In this document: one piece after another, positions 1 through 5,521 of the stretch
Numbering within the stretch: the stretch's first letter is position 1
Layout: every line of letters starts with the position of its first letter
Source of the DNA: Chloroflexota bacterium
GTDB lineage: Bacteria; Chloroflexota; Dormibacteria; Dormibacterales; Dormibacteraceae
DNA: 6,263 nt
Reading direction: 5' to 3'
Assembly: GCA_005888075.1 (NCBI GenBank)
Contig: VBKD01000022.1
Coordinates: 1-6,263 of the forward strand
The notes under the pieces: generated by a model
Seen by the model: the letters and a program-made list of their open reading frames with translations, nothing else
The model's database searches: none
Told to the model about the DNA's origin: nothing
Made by a program: the position numbers and the translations under genes

Positions 1-602
1 CGCTGGCGCTCATCATCGTCAACTACAACACCAAGCTGGTCACCGACCCGCCGCAAATCTGGCCCGATATGAACAACAGCAAGTGGGCGGGCAAGATCAC
101 CCTCGGCCATCCGGGGTTCTCCGGCCAGGTCCTGAACTGGGTGCTCGCCACCACCAACAAGTACGGCTGGAGCTATTTCCAGGACATGGCCAAGCTCAAC
201 CCGAAGATCGGCAAGTCGATCAACGACACGCTCACCGACCTAGCGGCGGGCGAGCGCCAGGTTGGCGCCGGGGCGGCCTCGGTCACGCTCGGGCGCAAAG
301 CAAAGGGCGACCCCGTCGACGCGCGCTATCCCAGTGATTTCACCGTGCTGGTCGTCCAGCCGCAGGCGGTGCTGAAGAACGCGCCCCATCCGAATGCCGC
401 GAGGCTGTTCCAGAACTTCACCTATTCGAAGGAGTTCTCGCAGGTTCTGACCGACACCTTCCAGACACCTGTCCGGACGGACGTTCAGGGCCCGACGGGG
501 ATGGACCTGGCGAAGCTGAAGACCGTCCGCGTATCGGTGGACCAGCTGACCGGCCAGCTTTCCGAGGTCAAGACGAAGTGGCGCGAGATCATGGGTGTCT
601 GA
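1..602 (+). CDS. ABC transporter solute-binding protein, Fe3+/2-aminoethylphosphonate-like family (5' truncated)
   Basis: The reading frame (first full codon at position 3) is open from the window edge and ends at TGA 600-602, giving 199 C-terminal residues. The ATG at 69 is internal, because conserved-looking sequence (LIIVNYN, then PPQIWPD) precedes it. Family members are about 330-370 aa, so roughly 150 N-terminal residues, including any signal peptide, lie outside the window. Visible hallmarks are the domain-2 segment WAGKITLGHPGFSG and the C-terminal block VLKNAPHPNAARLFQNFTYSKE followed by PVRTDV, typical of COG1840/AfuA-like binding proteins. The protein should capture a solute outside the membrane and deliver it to the permease encoded downstream. 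In iron-binding relatives the GE-x-x-G segment is followed by a Tyr-Tyr pair. Here (about 249-300) it reads GERQVGAGAASVTLGRK with no tyrosine, so an organic ligand is more likely. The gene overlaps the next by 8 nt. Family assignment is firm; the ligand is not known. Confidence 0.88.
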   Translation, partial: LALIIVNYNTKLVTDPPQIWPDMNNSKWAGKITLGHPGFSGQVLNWVLATTNKYGWSYFQDMAKLNPKIGKSINDTLTDLAAGERQVGAGAASVTLGRKAKGDPVDARYPSDFTVLVVQPQAVLKNAPHPNAARLFQNFTYSKEFSQVLTDTFQTPVRTDVQGPTGMDLAKLKTVRVSVDQLTGQLSEVKTKWREIMGV

Positions 603-1776
603 TCCGCACACCGAGCACTTTCTGACCGGCCGCCACTTCCTTCAGATCCCGGGACCGACCAACGTCCCGGACCGGGTGCTGCGCGCGATGGATCGCCCCG
701 TGCCGGATCACCGTGGTCCGGAGATGCCGGCGCTCGTCGGGGAGCTTCGCGAGAACCTGCGTGCTGTCTTCAAGACAGACCGGTCCGAACCGGTCCTGTT
801 TCCGGGCAGCGGGACTGGCGGGTGGGAGGCCGCATTGGTCAACACGCTGAGTCCAGGCGACCGAGTGCTCAGCTTCCAGAATGGGCACTTCGCGCGGCTG
901 TGGGCAGAGGTCGCGCGCGCCCACGGACTCGTGGTGGATGAGGTCCAGCTGCGTTGGGGCGACGCAGTTGGCGCGGACGATGTTCAATCAAGCCTTCGCG
1001 GCGAGCACCGCGCGGTGATGATCGTCCACAACGAAACCTCGACCGGCGTCACCACTGACGTTGCCGCCGTGCGAGGGGCCATCGACGCGAGCGGCCACGA
1101 CCCACTCCTGCTGGTCGACACGGTCAGCTCGCTTGGGAGCATCGATTTTCGTTTTGATGACTGGCGCGTGGACGTTGCGCTGACAGGCACGCAAAAAGGG
1201 CTGATGTTGCCTCCTGGCACGGCAGTGTTGTGCGTGAACGAGCGGGCTCGCGCCGCGTCTGAGACCAACACGATGCCGCGGTATTTCTACGACTGGCGGC
1301 CGGTAATCGCCGATATGTCTCGGGGGTTTTTCCCATACACGCCGGCCACGTTGCTGCTCTTCGGTATGCGGGAGGCGCTCCGCATGCTTCTCGAGGAAGG
1401 CCTCGAGAACGTCTTCGTCCGCCACGCGCGACTGGCAGAGACGACGAGGCGGGCCGTGGGGGCCTGGGACCTCGCATTGCTCTGCCGCGAGCCGGCCAGG
1501 TCGTCAAATTCATTGACGGCGGTGAGCGTCGACGGCCAGGCGGACGCCGATCGCATCGTCAGGATTGGCCATGAACGCCTGAATATCGCCCTTGGTGTTG
1601 GACTCGGTCCGCTCAAGGGCAAGGTTTTCAGGATTGGACACCTGGGGTGGCTTGGTGAGCTCGAGGTGCTCGCCACCCTGGCCGGTGTGGAGCTGGCGCT
1701 GCAGCGGGCGGGCGTCTCGGTCGCGCTCGGTTCGGGAGTCGCGGCGGCCCAGCAATATCTGAAAGACTCCGCTTGA
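595..1776 (+). CDS. Class V PLP-dependent aminotransferase, serine/alanine-glyoxylate aminotransferase type
   Basis: This 393-aa protein has the usual length and full architecture of the serine(alanine)-glyoxylate aminotransferase family. Visible landmarks are IPGPTNVP (18-25), the substrate-loop segment DHRGPE (38-43), the phosphate-binding segment PGSGTGGWEAA (70-80), VHNETSTGVT (144-153), the cofactor aspartate in LLLVDTVSSLGS (D175), and the Schiff-base lysine K201 in TGTQKGLMLPPG. Further matches are FFPYTPA (245-251), GLENVFVRHARL (269-280) and GKVFRIGHLG (342-351), whose R346 should bind the substrate carboxylate. The tail GSGVAAAQQYL resembles plant AGT1. The expected reaction moves an amino group from serine or alanine, or a related donor, to glyoxylate or pyruvate in the cytoplasm. 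The start is GTG at 595 with weak GAGA at 585-588; a later ATG would remove the conserved N-terminus. It lies between the binding-protein and permease genes, so the physiological donor may be the imported solute (inference). Segment 352-354 is WLG, where relatives commonly have an Asn-containing segment after GHLG. Confidence 0.93.
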   Translation: MSDPHTEHFLTGRHFLQIPGPTNVPDRVLRAMDRPVPDHRGPEMPALVGELRENLRAVFKTDRSEPVLFPGSGTGGWEAALVNTLSPGDRVLSFQNGHFARLWAEVARAHGLVVDEVQLRWGDAVGADDVQSSLRGEHRAVMIVHNETSTGVTTDVAAVRGAIDASGHDPLLLVDTVSSLGSIDFRFDDWRVDVALTGTQKGLMLPPGTAVLCVNERARAASETNTMPRYFYDWRPVIADMSRGFFPYTPATLLLFGMREALRMLLEEGLENVFVRHARLAETTRRAVGAWDLALLCREPARSSNSLTAVSVDGQADADRIVRIGHERLNIALGVGLGPLKGKVFRIGHLGWLGELEVLATLAGVELALQRAGVSVALGSGVAAAQQYLKDSA

Positions 1777-1780
1777 AAAG

Positions 1781-3514
1781 ATGGCGGTAGGCGCACCCGC
1801 CGCACCCGGTCGGACGGCACTGAACCTCACGCGCTTCCGGCTGGAGCCGGCCTTGATCCTGGGCGTGCTGTGCCTGGCGGCGCTCAGCTTCCTAGTGGTC
1901 GTGCCGATCGGGTGGCTTGTGCTGACTTCGTTCCAGGACTCGGACACTCAGGCCCTGACGCTGCGGAACTACTTCGAAGCATTCAGCCACCGTATCTACC
2001 TCGAGCCCATCGCCAACTCGCTGAGGCTCGCGATATCGGTGGCCGCGATCGCAACCATCGTGGGCACGGCACTGGCCTGGCTGGTCAGCCGCACGGACCT
2101 GCCGGGCCGCTCGATCCTCCGGCCGCTGATCCTCGCCGCCTTCGTCACCCCTTCCTTCTTGGGCGCGGAGGGGTGGATCTTTCTGGCCGCCCCGAACTCG
2201 GGATGGATCAACAAGATCTGGGTCGCGCTCTTTCATTCCGAGCATGGACCGCTGAATGTCTTCTCGATGCAGGGCGCCATTTTCGTGATCGCTCTCTACT
2301 CGATCCCTTACACGTTCAGTTTCGTCAGCGCAACGCTGGACATGATGCCCTCGGAGCTGGAGGATGCCGCGACCACGCTTGGGTCGGGAATCTTCCGCAC
2401 GATGTGGTCGGTCACGCTGCCACTCGCGCTTCCCGCCATCCTGTCCGGATTCCTGCTCAGCTTCCTCGAGGCGCTCGAGCTCTTCGGCCCGCCGGCCTTC
2501 CTCCTGATCCCGGCTCGGCAGCAGGTGATGACCACCCAGCTCTACCTGTTCTTTTCCGATTACCCCCCGCGGGTCGAGGTCGCGGCCGCTTATGCGATGC
2601 CGCTCCTGCTGGTCACCGCCTCCCTGTTGCTCGTGCAGCGCCGGATCATCGGACGCCGTCGTTTCACCACTGTTGGCGGCAAGGGCGGCGTGCGGCGCCG
2701 GATGCAGCTGAGAACCTGGAGGTGGCCGTTCTTCGGGCTGGCATTCATCCTTCCGCTGCTGTCGGTCATCCTGCCGTACACGGCCATGCTTCTGGTCTCG
2801 CTGTCCAAGAACTGGTCGGCCGGTCCGTTCGCGCCGGGCAACCTGACGCTCTACTGGTATGACTGGGCGCTGAACGTCAACGGGACGACTCGGGAAGCGA
2901 TCGTGCACTCGTTGTCGTACGGAGCCGTCGCCGCAACGCTTGCGGTCGTGGTGGCGACAGCCGTCGCCTACATGGCGGTGCGCAAGCTCTTTCCAGGCGT
3001 CCAGACATTCGCGTTTCTCGCCGTGGCTCCCTTCGTGCTGCCGGGCATCGTGCTCGCGATCGGCTTTTTCGCCGCGTACACACACCCACCGCTGCTTCTG
3101 TACGGCACGGCGGGCATCCTTGTGGCGGCATATGCCACCCGGTTCTTGCCCATCGCCTTCAGCAACAGCAGCTCCATCTTGCAAGGGCTCACCACCGATC
3201 TGGAGAACGCTGCCCGCACGCTTGGCGCGGGACCCCTGCGCTCGCTGTGGACCATAACGGTGCCGCTGCTTCGGCGTGGAGTGCTGACGAGCTGGTTGCT
3301 CGTTTTCATCCCTGCCTTGAAGGAGCTCTCGGCCTCGGTCTTCCTCTACACCTCCCACACCCAGGTGATCACCACAGTGATCTACGACTTTTCGGACGCG
3401 GGCAACTTTGAAGCGGTGTCCACGATGGGCGTGCTGATGATGGTGATCACGTTCGTGATCGTCATCGTCGCCTACCGGCTCATCGGCCGCGAGGTCATCA
3501 GGAGCGCAGCGTGA
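1781..3514 (+). CDS. ABC transporter permease, fused two-domain FbpB/SfuB-like
   Basis: This 577-aa integral membrane protein is a tandem fusion of two BPD_transp_1 permease domains. Each half has about six membrane segments: roughly 22-50, 82-104, 112-133, 163-184, 211-232 and 266-286, then 316-340, 376-399, 408-432, 438-460, 490-512 and 547-567. A basic linker (GRRRF through VRRRMQLRTWR, about 291-314) separates the halves. Each half carries the cytoplasmic EAA-type loop that docks on the ATPase: ELEDAATTLGSG (192-203) and DLENAARTLGAG (473-484). Such fused permeases belong to Fe3+ (FbpB/SfuB), 2-aminoethylphosphonate and similar importers, and length and motifs are normal for the group. 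The ATG lies 4 nt after the aminotransferase stop and only a poor AAAAG abuts it, so translation probably depends on coupling to the upstream gene. The gene ends in a 4-nt overlap with the ATPase gene. The protein is the channel through which the bound solute enters. Substrate cannot be read from the permease. Confidence 0.93.
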   Translation: MAVGAPAAPGRTALNLTRFRLEPALILGVLCLAALSFLVVVPIGWLVLTSFQDSDTQALTLRNYFEAFSHRIYLEPIANSLRLAISVAAIATIVGTALAWLVSRTDLPGRSILRPLILAAFVTPSFLGAEGWIFLAAPNSGWINKIWVALFHSEHGPLNVFSMQGAIFVIALYSIPYTFSFVSATLDMMPSELEDAATTLGSGIFRTMWSVTLPLALPAILSGFLLSFLEALELFGPPAFLLIPARQQVMTTQLYLFFSDYPPRVEVAAAYAMPLLLVTASLLLVQRRIIGRRRFTTVGGKGGVRRRMQLRTWRWPFFGLAFILPLLSVILPYTAMLLVSLSKNWSAGPFAPGNLTLYWYDWALNVNGTTREAIVHSLSYGAVAATLAVVVATAVAYMAVRKLFPGVQTFAFLAVAPFVLPGIVLAIGFFAAYTHPPLLLYGTAGILVAAYATRFLPIAFSNSSSILQGLTTDLENAARTLGAGPLRSLWTITVPLLRRGVLTSWLLVFIPALKELSASVFLYTSHTQVITTVIYDFSDAGNFEAVSTMGVLMMVITFVIVIVAYRLIGREVIRSAA

Positions 3515-4485
3515 TCACGATCAAGCAGCTCCGCAAGACATACGAGGGCAGCGTCGCCGTCGACCGCATCGACCTCGAGGTCAAAGACGGCGAGGTCATG
3601 GCGCTGCTCGGGCCATCGGGTTGCGGCAAGACCACCACATTGCAGCTGCTGGCCGGATTCTTGAAACCCGACGCAGGTGAGATTCGGGTCGGCGACCGGC
3701 TCTTGTCGAGTGCGCGCTCAGTCGTGCCGCCCGAGCGGCGCAACATGTCGCTGATCTTCCAGAGCTACGCGGTGTGGCCGCACAAGACGGTGGCCGAGAA
3801 CGTCGCCTACGGCCTGGAGGTTCGCAAGCTGCCCAGGGCAGAGATCAAAACGCGCGTCCAGCGCACGCTGGACCGGGTGAAGCTCGGGCAGCTTTCCCAT
3901 CGCTACCCGGCCGAGCTCTCAGGCGGACAGCAGCAAAGGGTGGCGCTCGCGCGAGCGCTGGCAGTCGAACCGCAGGTCCTGCTGCTCGACGAGCCTCTGT
4001 CGAACCTCGATGCCAACCTCCGCGAGGAGATGCGATTCGAGATCCGGCGTCTCCATGACGAGACCGGGATCACGATGATCTACGTGACTCACGACCAGAC
4101 CGAGGCGATGGTCGTCGCGGATCGCATCGCCGTGATGAACCTGGGGCGGGTCGAGCAGGTGGGAGAGCCCCACGAGATCTACGAGCTGCCTGCCACACGC
4201 TTTGTCGCGTCTTTCATCGGACGCACGAATTTGCTGCAGCTGAATGGGAAGACCATCAGCATCCGGCCGCATCAGGTGCTTCTCAGCAAACCTATCGAAG
4301 CGACCCATTGCTTGAAAGGGCGAATTACGCGTCATGCCTATCTCGGAGAGACGCGGGATTACGTTATCGAGACGGCGGACGGCGCGATCATGCGAGTGAC
4401 GACAGGTCCCGAGGTGATACACGAGGTCGGCGCGGAGGTCGAGATGCATTTGCCTCTGGGCGCGTGCCGAGAGATCACCGAGTAG
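3511..4485 (+). CDS. ABC transporter ATP-binding protein with C-terminal TOBE domain
   Basis: This 324-aa ATPase powers the adjacent permease from the cytoplasmic face. All catalytic motifs are intact: Walker A GPSGCGKT (34-41), Q-loop Q84 in IFQSYAVWPH, signature LSGGQQQR (136-143), Walker B VLLLDEP (156-162), D-loop SNLD (164-167) and H-loop H194 in YVTHDQTEA. The order and wording match the Fe3+/spermidine/2-aminoethylphosphonate subfamily (FbpC/PotA-like). Residues about 245-318 form a TOBE-type regulatory domain, with IRPHQV at 251-256. The protein is slightly shorter than the usual 340-370 aa, and the shortness falls in the C-terminal domain. The GTG start at 3511 overlaps the permease stop (GTGA) and is preceded by AGGAG at 3500-3504 with 6-nt spacing, a good ribosome-binding site. 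The 3' end overlaps the convergent regulator gene by 11 nt. Family assignment is very secure; the transported substrate is not known. Confidence 0.95.
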   Translation: MITIKQLRKTYEGSVAVDRIDLEVKDGEVMALLGPSGCGKTTTLQLLAGFLKPDAGEIRVGDRLLSSARSVVPPERRNMSLIFQSYAVWPHKTVAENVAYGLEVRKLPRAEIKTRVQRTLDRVKLGQLSHRYPAELSGGQQQRVALARALAVEPQVLLLDEPLSNLDANLREEMRFEIRRLHDETGITMIYVTHDQTEAMVVADRIAVMNLGRVEQVGEPHEIYELPATRFVASFIGRTNLLQLNGKTISIRPHQVLLSKPIEATHCLKGRITRHAYLGETRDYVIETADGAIMRVTTGPEVIHEVGAEVEMHLPLGACREITE

Positions 4486-5425
4486 CCCTCATATATCGCT
4501 CCGCGAGTTTGGACACACGGGCCACCAGCTCGGGCGGCTCGGTGACGATGAAGTCCGCGTCGAGCATCCCGAGATAAAGAGCCAGCATCTCGAGCGTGTT
4601 CGAGCTTGCGTGGACAACACAGGTGTTGTCGTCGACAGGCTCCACGACGACCCCTTGCGGTACGCGCTCAATGATGACCGCCGCAGGGGCGTGCACCGTG
4701 ACCAGAGCTCGATAGGCCGAGGGCGCCGACCGGACACTTTGCCTCACGTACTCACCCACGTCGGCGGCCGGCGGTTCGCGGGGAGTGAAGTGCGGACCGT
4801 TGGGTGTGCGGAGTTGAAGGCGATCGACACGGAATGTGCGCCACGCCCTCCGGTCCCGGTCCCAGGCCACGAGGTACCAGCGGTTGCCGTGATGGACCAT
4901 CCGGTACGGCTCGACTGATCGCGTGGTTTCGGTTCCGTCGTGTTTGCGATAGTCCATGCGAAGCACCTCGAAGTCGCGACACGCGGAGGCGATGGCGGAG
5001 AGGAGCTGGGGCTCGACCTTCGGTCCTGAGGTGACAACCGGCACCGTGTAGGCCTGCAATGCGTTAACCCTGCGGCGCAGGCGTGCGGGAAGGACCTGCT
5101 CGAGCTTGACCAGCGCTCGGACGGACGTCTCCTCGATTGCGGCAACCCCACCGCCGGTCGATGAGCGCAGGGCGACGGCCACGGCCACCGCTTCGTCGTC
5201 CTCGAGCAGCAGTGGCGGCAGCGCAGCGCCGGCGCCGAGGCGGTATCCGCCTGCGACCCCCGGCGCCGCCTCGACTGGATAGCCCAGCGCGCGAAGCCGA
5301 GCCATATCGTTGCGGATCGTCCGTGTGCTGACCTCGAGCCGCTGCGCGAGCTCGGCTCCTGACCAGTCCCGGCGCGACTCGAGGAGCGTCAAAACCCGCA
5401 GCAGGCGCTCCGAGGTGCTCAGCAT
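4475..5425 (-). CDS. HTH-WYL domain transcriptional regulator (YafY/DeoR-like)
   Basis: This 316-aa protein has the usual length for helix-turn-helix plus WYL regulators. Residues about 4-60 form an HTH_11/DeoR-like winged helix: SERLLRVLTLLESRR, then SGAELAQRLEVSTRTIRNDMARL (the likely recognition helix is near STRTIRNDM, 33-41), with the wing GGYRLG at 59-64. A linker helix region rich in Val, Leu and Arg follows at about 75-125. The WYL domain spans about 140-215, with the signature NRWYLVAWD (181-189; WYL itself 183-185) and TFRVDRL (197-203). A C-terminal WCX-like extension covers about 235-312. WYL domains are thought to sense ligands, often nucleotides or other small molecules. The ATG at 5425-5423 is preceded by weak GAGAA at 5434-5430. 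The gene is divergent from the exporter gene across 96 bp, so control of that exporter and of itself is the likeliest role (inference). Its tail overlaps the ATPase gene, so control of the importer is possible but less supported. Confidence 0.92.
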   Translation of the reverse strand: MLSTSERLLRVLTLLESRRDWSGAELAQRLEVSTRTIRNDMARLRALGYPVEAAPGVAGGYRLGAGAALPPLLLEDDEAVAVAVALRSSTGGGVAAIEETSVRALVKLEQVLPARLRRRVNALQAYTVPVVTSGPKVEPQLLSAIASACRDFEVLRMDYRKHDGTETTRSVEPYRMVHHGNRWYLVAWDRDRRAWRTFRVDRLQLRTPNGPHFTPREPPAADVGEYVRQSVRSAPSAYRALVTVHAPAAVIIERVPQGVVVEPVDDNTCVVHASSNTLEMLALYLGMLDADFIVTEPPELVARVSKLAERYMRATR

Positions 5426-5442
5426 CGTGTTCTCAACATTGA

Positions 5443-5471
5443 ATCCTATTTAGGAAGCGAACGTTCCTCAA
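5443..5471 (-). promoter_or_regulatory. Candidate sigma70-type promoter for the WYL regulator
   Basis: Read on the minus strand, TTGAGG (5471-5466) matches the -35 consensus at 4 of 6 bases, and TAGGAT (5448-5443) matches the -10 consensus at 4 of 6. They are separated by exactly 17 nt. Transcription would start near 5436, leaving a leader of only about 10 nt before the ATG at 5425. Both boxes are imperfect and the phylum is unknown, so this is a plausible rather than proven promoter. Confidence 0.4.
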
Positions 5472-5472
5472 T
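5448..5472. repeat. Imperfect inverted repeat, candidate operator
   Basis: The left arm ATTTAGGAA (5448-5456) and right arm TTCCTCAAT (5464-5472) are complementary at 8 of 9 positions around a 7-nt spacer. The inner AGGAA/TTCCT arms are perfect. The perfect 8-bp palindrome GAACGTTC (5459-5466) lies slightly off-centre within it. The element covers the spacer and part of both boxes of the candidate minus-strand promoter, where bound regulator would block RNA polymerase. That the WYL regulator binds here is inference from position. Confidence 0.5.
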
Positions 5473-5507
5473 GGCCAATAGCCTGAGCCGCGTGACCCAA
5501 GCCATTG

Positions 5508-5514
5508 AAAGGAG
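5508..5514 (+). promoter_or_regulatory. Shine-Dalgarno sequence of the MFS exporter
   Basis: AAAGGAG is followed by a 7-nt spacer before the ATG at 5522. This is the strongest ribosome-binding site in the window and fixes the exporter start. Its first base coincides with the end of the third CATTGA copy, so a protein bound there on DNA would sit right at the start of the transcribed gene. Confidence 0.75.
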
Positions 5515-5521
5515 CAAAGAC

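Larger units (their letters stand above)
5437..5508. repeat. Three CATTGA hexamers in the divergent region
   Basis: CATTGA occurs on the plus strand at 5437-5442 and 5503-5508 (both extend to CATTGAA), and inverted as TCAATG at 5468-5473. The second and third copies extend to an 8-bp inverted repeat (TCAATGGC 5468-5475 and GCCATTGA 5501-5508). The first copy lies near the regulator's predicted transcription start, the second overlaps its candidate -35, and the third abuts the exporter's Shine-Dalgarno. Such placement suits half-sites of a shared operator, but function is not shown. Confidence 0.4.
5426..5521. promoter_or_regulatory. Divergent intergenic control region between WYL regulator and MFS exporter
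   Basis: This 96-bp region is the only real non-coding stretch in the window. It separates two divergently transcribed genes, so it must carry promoters for both. Its left half (about 5430-5480) is clearly more AT-rich than the flanking coding DNA. It contains a candidate promoter for the minus-strand regulator, an imperfect palindrome and three CATTGA hexamers, each listed separately. I could not find a convincing -35/-10 pair for the plus-strand exporter. Confidence 0.8.

Noticed and set aside
69..602. ATG at 69 as a true start of the binding-protein gene
   Set aside because: The frame stays open to the window edge with family-like sequence, no ribosome-binding site precedes position 69, and the resulting 177-aa protein would lack the whole first lobe.
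595..1776. Calling the aminotransferase PhnW (2-aminoethylphosphonate-pyruvate transaminase) from its transporter context
   Set aside because: Its motifs (IPGPTNVP, DHRGPE, TQKGLMLPPG, GKVFRIGHLG and the GSGVAAA tail) match serine/alanine-glyoxylate aminotransferases rather than PhnW.
1287..1947. Overlapping minus-strand open frames across the aminotransferase/permease junction
   Set aside because: They are Ser/Arg/Pro-rich with no motif, and both plus-strand genes there are well supported.
1892..3358. 488-codon open frame on the minus strand, antisense to the permease
   Set aside because: Its translation is dominated by Arg, Glu, Gln, His and Gly with no recognisable domain, as expected for the shadow of a hydrophobic GC-rich gene. 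The plus-strand permease has clear motifs and membrane segments.
4475..4545. Inverted repeat TCACCGAG (4475-4482) / CTCGGTGA (4538-4545) at the convergent gene ends as a terminator
   Set aside because: The arms are perfect over 8 bp, but the 55-nt loop is long, there is no following T-tract on either strand, and the right arm is inside the regulator's coding sequence. Probably chance.
5426..5521. Riboswitch or small RNA in the divergent region
   Set aside because: The space is only 96 bp, the leaders would be short, and no recognised riboswitch core or terminator hairpin with a U-tract is visible. The symmetry is better explained as protein-binding sites.
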